Below, one piece after another: positions 38,820-49,809 of a stretch of 64,000 nt of DNA (positions are counted from its first letter, which is position 1; each line of letters opens with the position of its first letter). The position numbers and the translations under genes were made by a program. Below the pieces are notes generated by a model. It had not been told where the DNA came from. It did not search any database and saw only the letters and a program-made list of their open reading frames with translations. The DNA comes from Straminergon stramineum (Eukaryota; Streptophyta; Bryopsida; Hypnales; Calliergonaceae), in assembly GCA_963920665.1 (NCBI GenBank), contig OY987264.1, positions 22,610,906 through 22,674,905 on the forward strand, in the 5' to 3' direction.

Positions 38820-39574
38820 GGGTCACTGTAAGAAGCACTTGCCACTTGCTATTTTTGGTTCAAAATGGCCTTTTTTAATGAATAGTGTGAATTTTGGAAT
38901 AATTTTTTTTAAATGAAATAAAATACAGATAATTTGTAAATCATTAAAAATAGCAGGTCTCTAAAAATTCAGACTTAGGAAAAGTTATTTTTAAAAGTTA
39001 TGCACAAAAAAGGCACAATGGAAAATATCAAGAAAATAGACACTTTCATGTTTGATTGTTATAAAATAGTAAAAAAATTTAGAAATTAAAATTTTTTAAA
39101 AAGATTTTTCCTAACTCAAAGATGCTTCTTCTCAACAATTTTCATCTTTGGGAAAAAAAATTGTGTTCTTTGCACTTACGCAAAGGTAGTGCCCTTTGAG
39201 CATAATTAAGTGGAAGGTAGATAGTTTATTGTTTTTTGAAAATCATTTTGTAGGCTTGTATAGCTTTAGAAGAAATCCTTGAATTCCTATATTGAGCTTC
39301 AAATTTTCATTTAGGGTCAAAAATAGTACTAGTCCAAAGCCCCTCCCCTCTAAAAAATAATTACCAAGGTAGACATCCAATTTGGGGCTATTTAAAAGTA
39401 ATAAAATAAAATTTTAAAATTTTAAAAAATTATGCAATGTCTATAACTCCTACATGTACCTTCATTTCAAATTTCATGCAAAATTGACATACACCGCAAA
39501 AGTTATGAGCAAAAAATCACATGTTCAAGGCCAAGGGGACAAAAAAATACGACAAGTGTTTCTTGCAATCACCC
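38820..39574 (+). mobile_element. MITE-like element, family A, copy 2
   Basis: The ends are inverted repeats: GGGTCACTGTAAGAAGCACT at the left, and GGGTGATTGCAAGAAACACT as the complement of the right end. The length is 755 bp. The interior matches, in opposite orientation, the copy that ends at 5240. There is no open frame of note. No clear target duplication was found at this copy. Confidence 0.65.
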
Positions 39575-40578
39575 ACCATGATAATAGGGCTACATTCTTC
39601 AGAGATTAAGCTAGAAAGGATCACTAGATACTTTTCAAAGAGAATTTGTCCAAAATTGTAATAATGTGGTGCATTAACCAAAACTAAAAATAAGAAACTT
39701 GTTTCTTAAATTCAAGGGCGCAATATCGTAGTGGACCATTATGGCAATGTGTGGAAAATAATTTAGACCATTTGATTTCGTGGATTACAAGATCATAATG
39801 TTGAAGTGAAAGAAAAAGTTATTCTCCGGCCAACCTTCAGCCCTCTTGGAGTGGGAATTTTGGTTTACTCATAATTGAGCCTCTACATAGCATTGAATAT
39901 TGAAGATGGTTACATACAATATGAGTACTTACTTAATCTAGTTAGGTACAAACATACAAAATTTTAGAAGCAAATGAGGGGGCTTACTCATTCTAATTCA
40001 ACTACCAAATTACTAATATAAAGAAATTAAACAATCTAGCAATTGGTATCCAAGATAATTTTTTATTATTTATGGTGCACCAAGTAATTTATTTATTTTT
40101 TAAATCAAATGGTAAAAACATAGAGACAAATGTACAATTACAAGTTGAAAAATTAATTAATTAATTAATTAAGAGCAAAAATTGCAAGATTGTAGAGTTA
40201 GAACTTAGAAGTTTGACAACAATGGAAAATGGAATACGGTCATAAGTCCATGTCTTGAGTGTCATTTAGTTCACCCTTGCTTGCTTCAATGACTTTCTCT
40301 AACTCCAAAATATAATACACAAGGTTCACAAGGTAAAAGAAACCTTTGCTTCCATTCATTTGTTCTCATTGAGCATAAAGTATGAGTTTAAATTTACTCT
40401 TATATAATACTACAAATGTCAAAAATTGATATATTGCAGATCTTTCAAGCAAATAGAAAAGTTCATAGAAAATATAGGAACATGATATTTTTTAACCCTA
40501 AAAAATGAGCCTTATCACTAAGGTACTCTGCCATAAGTGATACAATTTATGAACCAATAGGTGTATTATTCATTTCTA

Positions 40579-41310
40579 GATGATTGCAAGAAACACCTAT
40601 CCTATTTGTTGCATTTTCAGTAGTACTCATGATTTTTTCGGGAATACTTTAAAATTAGAAAACTAATTTTTTTTTAAATTTTAAAATATAAATAATGTAT
40701 ATACCTTTAAGATGAAGGTACCCATGGAAGGAATTGTATAGAAAAATTCCCTAAGTAGGAGAACTAGAAAAGTACCAAATCTTAAGAAAATACTTACCTT
40801 GATGTTTTAATTAGGGAAAAATAGTAAAAAGAAAAAAATACACAAAAGAAAAACTGGCTATTTGTAACAACTCTATGGAGATAGCCATTCACCAAAAGAA
40901 CCACCAAAATAATATTTTATATGTTTCAAAATGCAAGCAAAAAGAAGCTCACTTTGTAGACTTCCACACCACATAAAATTACTTATTTTTAAAATTCCTT
41001 CAGCCATTAGCTATAAGTCTACTAGAAGACGAGTTCCTCAAAATTTCAACTCAAAATTCGTTTATTTGGGTTCTGAATAGTATTGAAAACCTCCAAACTA
41101 GCAAGTGTGACATTGAATTGGGCTCTATTTTTGGGTAGTATATTATTTTTGAAAATTACAAAAAAATTAATCAAAGTATATAATAGTCATGAGTACCTTC
41201 CGTATAAATCTTAAGTCATTTGGAGTGTCAAACACAAACATTATGGCCAAAAATCATATCCATATGCAATGTGTGAAGCAAAATAGGACAGGTGTTTTTT
41301 GCAATCACCC
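40579..41310 (+). mobile_element. MITE-like element, family A, copy 3
   Basis: Left end GATGATTGCAAGAAACACCT; right end (complement) GGGTGATTGCAAAAAACACC. It is about 730 bp, non-coding and AT-rich. TTCTA occurs at both flanks but is too short to be convincing as a target duplication. Confidence 0.6.
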
Positions 41311-41319
41311 TTCTATACA

Positions 41320-43000
41320 AAAAATTTGAAAATCATCCATCTCTCACTTTTTGACCTCAATGTTCATCTAGGGTTACTCTTAAATAGGTCAAATCTAATT
41401 GTAGGCCACATACAGATTGAAAACATCATGATACAAAAGTATTAGCATGGATATTCTTGAACCATTGTCAATACCTTGGGACCTTCTGAAGCACATTGGA
41501 AACATTTAATCCAAAATTGAGTGCCAATTGAATTTACAAAAATGTAAAAATAAGCAAGCAAATGTCATATATGTAAGTCTCAAAGTGCATATTCTAGAAA
41601 CCATCAAAGTTTTGTTTTCTTACACTAAATAATATCTTATGGAAATGAACACTTTGATCCAAATAGGCATGACATTTGAGAATGGCCAAATAGAGTCATC
41701 CATCTCTCACTTTTGGACCTTTGAGAAGGCCACTTAAGGAGGATTTGGGGAGACCTCATTTTGTAATCCAAGAAATCATGCAAGTTGGTTGTTATATGAA
41801 ATGACCTTATCTCAAGAAAGTAATGACTTTAGAAAAAGGAGTGATAGTTACCACATTCATTTGTTTTATTATTTTGTAAAAGTCTATTCATTTGAAGACA
41901 ATTGCATCTGATTTTGTATAATTAATTAATGTGATAAAGACCTTCAAATGGAATTTATGTTCAATACCCTCTGAATTGAGTAACTTGAAATGAGACTTGA
42001 TTGGTTCATTATATTCTAAATTAGATAACTTCAATAAAACTGTCAAGACTATCCTCTCCAAGAAGAATAAACAACTCATGTCTTTTTAATAAATAAAATA
42101 GTCATGCTCCACATTGTATAAAATAATACTTTGTGTTAAGTCCATAAATTATACATCATATAAGCAGGTGATGTTTACATGCTTTTTTAGTATGTTTTCC
42201 TAGGCTTTTAAAATTAATAAGTTCTTTGCTTGTTTAAAAGTTAAGGGGTCTTGTCAAGAGTCCAAATATCTTCTAATGACCTGTAAAGGAGTAAAGGAAC
42301 AACTTGACCAATTTGTTGAATGGACAATAGAAAATTGAGATAGGTTCTTATAAAGTCAATTTTATATGAATATTTTCAAATTTTTGACACAAGATACAGA
42401 CTAAAACATATGTGTAGGATGAACTTTAGCAAAAGTCCTAGAGTTTTTTGTCAAAAATTAAATTCTCAAGGAATCTTTTGTAATTTTCAAACTAAGTCTC
42501 AAAGTTGTTTCAATATCAATGATTGAGCAAAAAACTTGCATAATCATCAATTCCGATAAATTAGCATATTCCATAGCTTTGGCACTTTTAAGACATGCTA
42601 GCTAAAAATCTAAAATGCAATCCTACATTGATCTTAGTTTTTAGAACTTTGTGTAGATTTGGGATTTGGGGCCAAAGTATTTGGCACCCAAATTGAGCCA
42701 CTCCAACAAAATTGACAATTCAAACCTTCATTGACTAAGTCTCAAGCTTAGCAACAACAAGTTTATTATCATCTACCTAAAAATTTGTAAATGAATCTAT
42801 CCTCATTGCTATGTATGTAGAACAAATTCAATTTAGTTATATAGATATAATTCAATCTAAATCCATGACATTGAATCAATCTACACAAAGCTCAAAAATC
42901 TAGAACTAAATGGTAAAAATTTTAGTTTTTAGGTGCATGCCAAAAATTGAATTAACTACTAATATCACAAATTTCCTCTAAAATAACAAAATTGGCGTTT
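41320..43000. other. AT-rich spacer
   Basis: No gene or sharply bounded element seen. There are phrases typical of the surrounding MITE debris. Confidence 0.4.
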
Positions 43001-43003
43001 TAA

Positions 43004-43408
43004 TTAATGAGATGCAGGATTGCATCGCAAGTCCCGACCCCTAAAATATATTCGAGGAAATAGAAGGTCGTAGATCCAAGTACCTACTTGCCGAATCCCA
43101 TGCAACATGGCAGACATTGAATAGCCCCTAGGGACTTGGGCAGGGACAAGGTCTAAGACTTCTTGAAGTGGCGGAGCAACAACGGTAGAGGTTGTAGATG
43201 ATGGAGCTCTGATCCCATTTGGATTGTTGGTATATGTTGATATTGGCAACTTGGCAGAGGTGAACTTAGATGTTGTGGAATCACACAAGGATTCTTGAAA
43301 ACATTGTTTGATAGATTGATCATAATCATGTAATTTGTTGATTTGGTTACAAACGTGCTCTGTGTTTTCTTGCTCTAGATTCTGTAGAGGGCATTCCAAT
43401 TGTGCCAT
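43004..43408 (-). CDS. unknown 134-aa protein, related to the frame at 48031-48530
   Basis: This is an open minus-strand frame starting MAQLECPLQNLEQENTEH and ending in IYDLLFPRIYFRGRDLRC plus six residues. I do not recognise the family. It is homologous along its length to the longer sequence at 48 kb (shared MAQ start, a KLH block, VVA.P, SAML and the near-identical C-terminal FPRIYFRGRDLRC). The leader just before the ATG is also similar. It may be a relocated or retroposed copy; here the frame is intact. Whether it is expressed is unknown. Confidence 0.4.
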   Translation of the reverse strand: MAQLECPLQNLEQENTEHVCNQINKLHDYDQSIKQCFQESLCDSTTSKFTSAKLPISTYTNNPNGIRAPSSTTSTVVAPPLQEVLDLVPAQVPRGYSMSAMLHGIRQVGTWIYDLLFPRIYFRGRDLRCNPASH

Positions 43409-44027
43409 GGTCTATAGACACAATTTCAATTCTAATGTGAGGATTTCTATTCCAATCTAATGTCAATTAATATTCTTTATTTCAATATTATTCTACTAGC
43501 ATGAACCACTCAAGTGACCCAACCAACTAGATCACCTTCTAGACTTTGAAATATATTCACTCTAAAATAAAATACATAACTTGAGATAATACAATTCATA
43601 ATTATGTACCGCCCACCATGCCTAATTTACTTTTTCTTTTATATTAACGTAAAAGTAAATTAACTTTTATTTTCTTAGAAACTTCTAAAGTCTTTTTATT
43701 GGCAATTGCTATCTTATCTATAACCATCATCACATAATCACATATTTTTTTATTTTAAATGAGGATATGTTTGTAGAAAGAAGAAATCACTAGAGAATGG
43801 TGCAAACTCTTAAGTATGGATTGGGTGATCACTGTGCAATGAAAATGACATATCATGCAATCATTTTTTAACCATATAGTCAAAAGTTATGAAAATTGTC
43901 AAGCCCTAAAGCTACTCCTCAGACACATGTTGTGTGAAAATTTCAAAGAAACAAACAAACAAACTACATTTGTAGTGAGCTGCCCAAAATCGTTATGTTG
44001 CAATTAGGGCGTTTAGGGGGTAACTTG

Positions 44028-44983
44028 ACATTAACCCCTAAATGTATTTGACTATGTTTTCACCAAAAACGCTCCAAAACTGTCATCTCTAGTACAAGTA
44101 TCAAATTTTAGAAAAAAATACATTTTTGGAAAACTGTAACCGTAGGATCTTGTAGTACGCTGGTTTGGGAAGGTGTGGAAAAAATTTCAGAAATTTCCAC
44201 CGTTTGGATTGCAAGATATTAGCATTTGAAGTGACATAAAGCCATTTTTTGGCCTTGCAAAAATCCGGGCAGCTGCACTTCACAAGGTCAGATCATTATG
44301 AAAAAATGTCCAAAATGGTTGTAACTCTTTGGATTCATCCTTCAAGTCATGTTGGCTACATGTTTGAAAAATTTTAGATCATTTGGAATTGTACAACATA
44401 TAGGAAAAAAATAGTAAGTTGAAAGAAGTAGAGAATGATTCAAAATACTAAATTGTTAATAATTTATTTATGGAATTGAAAAATGCCAATCCCGATGGTG
44501 AAATTGTTTTAATAAACAATCTACACCTCAAGTTTTTATTTTTTTTCCAAGAATATTAAAAATTGAGTTAAATAAAGGTCTTTAAAGTTTATTTTAGAGT
44601 AGAGATTCCATTACTACCCACAAACTACCCACAACTAAAACTCTTCATAACTTTCATCTCAAAAATCAAAATGGAATGATTCAAAGGTTTCCATGTATAT
44701 AAATCAAGAAAATAAATTTCAAATTTTTATTTTTAAAAAAAGTGATTTTTAAAGAAGTTTTTTTTTCTGTTAGGGCTGCCCACCGAGCAATGAAAACAAC
44801 ATATCATACAATAAATTTTCAACCATGTATTCAAAAGTTATGAAAGTTGTTGGGTCTTAAAGCTACTCCTCGGGCACATGTTGTGTGAAAATTTGAAAGA
44901 AAAAAAAAATTTCCATTCATAGTGAGCTACCCAAAATCACTATGTTGCCAAAAAATGATGTTTGGTCCTCTAGGGGTTAATGT
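44028..44983. mobile_element. element bounded by perfect ACATTAACCCCT inverted ends
   Basis: ACATTAACCCCT at 44028 is the exact complement of AGGGGTTAATGT ending at 44983. Similar TTAACCC ends bound elements at 52797, 53701 and 54969. A ~170-bp direct repeat complicates this locus: sequence at 43836-43990 (AATGAAAA.GACATATCAT...GCTACTCCTC.G.CACATG) recurs at 44790-44960 inside the element, so the history is nested. Confidence 0.5.
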
Positions 44984-45900
44984 TTGCTATTGATACATGT
45001 GACACCAATTTGTCCAAGTCACACTATTTTCAATATTTAAACTAGTGTAGGTTGAAATACAATTATATTGTAGTATTCCTATTTTCATTTTTTAAAATAT
45101 TTTTTTGTAGTAGGGGAGGCAATCCATTCCTAATCACTGCCCCATTCTAGCAGTGTCGGGGGGAGTAATTTCAATTAGGAGGTGGTTAACAATGATTAAT
45201 GCTGGTATAGTTCCCATAGTAGTTGTCGCATATTATGATTGGCTACAAGACTCTCAATATTGCAACCAACCCTTGTTGGATTTTGCAACTAACCTTTAGT
45301 TAGAAATAGCAACCAATATGTCTAAAAAATTTATAGTAATTAAGTTTTCAGAAAGAAAAATCTGAAAAATTATGAAAACTGTATGAACTATATTTTTGCA
45401 CATGGGAAAATTTCCCTATCATTGAAAACTCCCTTGCAAATACATGTATTTGTAAGTGGTTAGAAATGGGTTGTGCCCTCTAGTACCAATTTTTTTGACC
45501 CTTCTTGATAGGATAAATCAACTTGCAATGATAATGAAAATAAAAACAAGACATGTATTAGAAGTTTGTGCCTTTGTGGTGGTAGCAAGGGGGCTCTTCA
45601 ATTTGTCATTACAACTTTTTCAAATATCAAGTATACTTGTAACATGGGGTAATTAGGAATAGTGGCATCCAATGCCAATTATCTCAATATTATTAATATA
45701 GTGGTGCAATTTGGAGTCTTCATTTTATTAATGAACACCCTCCTCCCTAGTTCTACATGAACTAGCTAGGTTGGAAATGTCTCTCAAGCTAAATTATAAC
45801 CTAAATTGCATAGAATTAATTGCTCTAGGTTGCAATGCAAATACTAACTCTGGAACACCGGGTTGGTCATTGTGAAAATCATCCTTTAAGTATTGTGTGA

Positions 45901-46637
45901 TGGGCAATTGCAAGAAAGACCATTCAATTTTTGTAGCATTTTGCCAAAACAATGATTTTTGTACTCAATACTAGGAGTCTTGCGAGTTCTAGGAAACCGA
46001 AAAATCTCAGCCGTTGGTCTAAAAGTCAACCGCTAAAAGTATTGTTTTGAGTACTATGACCATAGTAAGTACTAAAATAGTACTATTTGAAAAAAAAGAC
46101 AATTTGTTACAAAAAATAGATACAATGAGATATGAATTAATAATAAATAGAAAATCATTAACAAAAAGAAACTAAAAATTGGCAATTTGTGAAGACTTGA
46201 TGGTGATCGGATTTCACCAAAAAGATGAAGTGAAAATCATCTTCATTGTTAAAAAGTGTGCGCACAAGGAAGCCCTATTTGCACAAATACGAAGGCCATA
46301 AAATAATGTATTTTTTGGTTCCCTTTGGTGGGCACATGTGCTCCTACTATGGGAATAGACCACGAACATTTCAGCTCTAGATCATTAATTTTGGATACTC
46401 CCTAGTACTAAAAAATCCTAAACCCCAAAGTGTGACAAATTAGCAAAATTGATTTTGAAATACAAAATGATTTTTCAAAATTTCTAAAAATTAAGGGATA
46501 TGATAACAATCAAGTTAGTCATCTCTCATAAAAATTTCAAGCTCATTGGGCTCTACCTCCAAAAGTTTTAGTGGAAAACAACTGTGTCACTTTGAATGTG
46601 ATGCAAAATAGAATCGGGCTTTCTCGCAATCACCCTG
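45901..46637 (+). mobile_element. MITE-like element, family A, copy 4, with target duplication
   Basis: The ends are GGGCAATTGCAAGAAAG and, on the complement, GGGTGATTGCGAGAAAG. AGTATTGTGTGA flanks it on both sides (45889-45900 and 46638-46649). A related empty site is present at 47177-47245, where the same host phrase (ATCATCCTTTTAAGTATTG then TGTGAATCATGTG) runs through uninterrupted. This is good evidence of a real insertion of about 737 bp with a 12-bp duplication. Confidence 0.8.
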
Positions 46638-46683
46638 AGTATTGTGTGAGTCATGTGATTATCCCTTAAAGGTTGAAGCAAAT

Positions 46684-46957
46684 GTTTTGTGTCCAATGAA
46701 TGACAAAGAATCTCTCTATGTAGGACAGAAGTGCAACTATTCATCTTTGGAAATTTGTGCGAAAAGGGGAGATCTTCTACAATATTTTGACCTCCAATGA
46801 GTATTTTTTATCTTTTTAATGTAGATGATGATGTCACATGGTTCCAAAAGGGTTGATTTTCATGGTCACCAATCCTTTAAAGGCAACCCTTAAACACCAG
46901 GCTAGTGACCGACTAACCGTGGAAATTAGCCCTTTTCGAACCGTGTGACATCATCTA

Positions 46958-46995
<38 letters not shown>

Positions 46996-47109
46996 TTGGG
47001 AGCCAAACTTCTGTAGAAGATCTCCCCTTTCCACCCCTAATCCCGAGGATGAATAGTTGCATTTCTGTCCAACACAAGATAATTCCTTGTCATTCATTGG
47101 ACCAAAAAC
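46684..47109. mobile_element. foldback element with ~200-bp inverted arms
   Basis: The left arm starts GTTTTGTGTCCAATGAATGA and runs to about 46865. The right arm, from about 46890 to 47109, is its reverse complement with modest divergence: the shared words AACTATTCATC, GGGGAGATCTTCTACA, CCAATGA and GTAGATGATG appear in order. The spacer is only about 25 bases. A (TA)n run at 46959-46990 interrupts the right arm. A transcript would fold into a long hairpin. A further partial arm lies at 47276-47386 and a single-arm relative at 53701-53934. Confidence 0.8.
46959..46990. repeat. (TA)n microsatellite
   Basis: An uninterrupted TA run of about 16 units within the right arm of the foldback element. 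Confidence 0.9.
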
Positions 47110-48030
47110 ATCTGTTGCGTCGTTTATGGGTTCAAAAATTCCAAGAGCACTCATTGAACTAGGTCAAAAAAATAATAACCTTGGAACACTGAGTCAGTCA
47201 CTGTGGAAATCATCCTTTTAAGTATTGTGTGAATCATGTGCTTAAAAAATTTCCAGACCACTCATTGAACTAGATCAAACTCCTGTGCAAGACCTCCCTA
47301 TTTCACACAAAATTTCAAGGATGAACTCATATGCACTTTTGTCTTACATAGAAGGATTCTTCGTTATCCATCGGCCACTTAGCGTCCTCAGTGACGTTCC
47401 AGGGTTAAGCACACACGCGGATGTGTGAAATTTGGTGGATCAAGTAAGCATTTTCGACTTCATCAGACCCCAAAAGACAAATGACAAGGAACTGTTGTAA
47501 CGACGGTAGGAGTTACATTGGTGGCGATGGCTGTGGCACAGCTGAGGCTGCTGAGCAGCACACATAAGCTAAGGTTGGGTAGTCTAATTTGATCTCATTG
47601 TATTACCCCTAGAGTGCCCTAATAAATCTAGATGATAAATAATCGGAGGCTCATCATTCAACACCAGGACATTCAAATCATCTGTTCAATGAATTTTGTG
47701 CCTTATAACTTTTGCATAAAACAGAATTCAAATATCAGTTGCAGGACTTCACGTAAGTAGTATACTGCAATTTGCAAATATCTGTATGTGACCAAAAAAC
47801 AACAACGTTAACTCATAGGACACAATCACGGCTGTCGATGAAATTTGCTCAAAAACAAGCTCACCCAACCTTAGATATATGCGGCGGGGAGGGATTCTTT
47901 GCATAACTATTTGCTCAAAAAAACTAGAATGAAATTAATGGCAATGATCGAGTTCAGTTCTCTGGAAATGAAAACCGCCAATGTCGTGAATGTCGTGAAA
48001 TCCGCCAGTAGTTGTAACGAAATTGAAGTT

Positions 48031-48580
48031 CTACTGGGATCCAGGCTTGCATCTCAAGTCCCGCCCCCTGAAATAGATTCTTGGAAACAGAAGGTCGTGG
48101 AACCAAGTCCACGCCTGCATAGTCCCCTGCAGCATGGCGGACACCAAGCAGCCCACGGAGTCTCGGCTGGCGGAGACCATGTCCAGGGCAAGGACTACTC
48201 GAAGTGGCGGATCATGCCGGAGCGGCGACCACTGTGTATGATCGACCTTCGACCACATTTGAATTTGAATCGTCGGTGAATGTGGAGACAGGTAACTCGT
48301 CGTCAGTGAATTCGAACTCCTGTGCTGGGGATTCCCGTGTTGGGTCCAGGAGACGTTGTTCGATCGGGTCAGGATCCTGAAGTTTAGAGATCGAGATCGG
48401 GTCATGTTCTTGCAGTTTGCCGATTGGGTCTTGATTCATATGCAATTTGCAGATACCGTTGCGAATGCGCTCTGTCCTGTCACGCTCCATGTGCACCAGA
48501 TCGCGCTCCTGCTGCGCCATGGACACATAGCTGTAGTCTTCCTCCGCTCGCATCCCAGGAAAATGTTTCAGCCTGCACTT
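48031..48580 (-). pseudogene. unknown small gene, relative of the 43-kb frame, with a frame break
   Basis: The minus strand starts MAQQERDLVHMERDRTERIR just after a likely splice acceptor (TTAATTAAGTGCAG). It runs in one frame to VVAAPA and a TGA at 48212. The homologous C-terminal part, SAMLQG...DLLFPRIYFRGRDLRC, continues in another frame to 48031. Compared with the 43-kb copy, about seven extra bases lie at the break (near 48211-48218). Coding sequence here is clearly more GC-rich than the surroundings, so this looks like the older gene and the 43-kb frame a derivative, or both are decaying. An upstream first exon may lie at 49598-49672. Function unknown. Confidence 0.4.
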
Positions 48581-49597
48581 AATTAACAATAGTTCAGGGA
48601 TATCTTTCTCAGATCGAAATGCATTATATTGAGCTAGTTTCACATATGAACAAGCGTCCATTTCTTTACGTCGATGAGAAATTAATTCACAACGTTAGCG
48701 TGACTTGGATCGCTCTTTCCAATCTCGTAACAGTTCACATGTGTTCAAATCTTTCCGTTTCTAGTTTCCTAGCGAGTTATGTTTGCTACATTTTTTATTC
48801 TGAGTAAATTAACGAATTGATTGACGGTCATGTTCATAGAAATCAAACATCGATGATACACTGATTGAGCGCCATAATTTTATGGTTACAGTGCTCAGAA
48901 CTACCCGGCAAAATGTGCCTGAAAATTCCACCGCTTTCACTAAAATCTGCTAAAATTACCGTAATAAATTCTAACACATAATTATGAGTTCACTCATATG
49001 GAGGTAAAGCAAACTGTTGAATGTGTCGAGGAGCATGCATGCAGCTGGAATTCGACAAGTCCGAAGAGAGCAACTTTCATGTACACTAAACTGTAAATAA
49101 ATATAGTTGAAGGGAGATTATCTCTGCTTCCCGGATCACCATTCCCCATAATTCTATGACAGTACAGCATTAAAGGTTCGTTTAGTGTTGTTAACAGAGA
49201 AAATTTGGACCACAGATGTTTCCCTGATTGCCTCGTATTGCTCCAATCAATTCCTAGCTACAGTAGCCAGTGCAAACTCATCTGGGCAACTTCTGATAGA
49301 TTTTTTTCCTGAAGGGGTACGAGGATATATAATTTCCCTATGAGTATCATTCGATTAAAGGCATGCATTATATTACTAATTAGTTTCTAGCAGGGAATCG
49401 AATTGAACGAGTAGGACATATATTAGTAATGTAGCAGCAGCTTACACAAAAATCGACATAGTGATCAGGACCTGGATCTCTCTGGATGCCACACGAAGCA
49501 CCAACTGCAAATGAAACTGAAATGAGGACAAGTTTGTGGGAAAATAATGATTCAAATGAGAGATGAGGCCTCTTAAATAGCGACTGCGTGACCCTAC

Positions 49598-49672
49598 CTG
49601 CGAGACCTCCTTCGCCGCAGGAACAGATATTTCGTTAAAATGGCAGTAATCATACGCCAATTTTCCATTCAT
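49598..49672 (-). other. possible first exon upstream of the 48-kb gene
   Basis: The minus-strand frame MNGKLAYDYCHFNEISVPAA KEVSQ ends at a good donor (TCGCAG followed by GTAGGG). It lies inside the repeat that is also present, with a stop in the corresponding frame, at 36.9 kb. Linking it to the 48-kb gene is guesswork because the phases do not join directly. Confidence 0.25.
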
Positions 49673-49800
49673 TTTCTAGGACAGGTATAGATTTCAGATC
49701 GCATGCTCTGGAATCTAGGAGCCCTATACATTTCAGACCACTCGGTCTAAACCTAAAAGTGCCAAGTTTGTAGAATAACGCCATTTTCACAAAACATCCG
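49610..49800 (-). repeat. dispersed repeat, inverted partner of 36905-37050
   Basis: Read on the minus strand it follows the same order of blocks as the 36.9-kb copy, plus about 48 extra bases bounded by two TCTGAAA words. Confidence 0.7.
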
Positions 49801-49809
49801 TTCAGGGTA

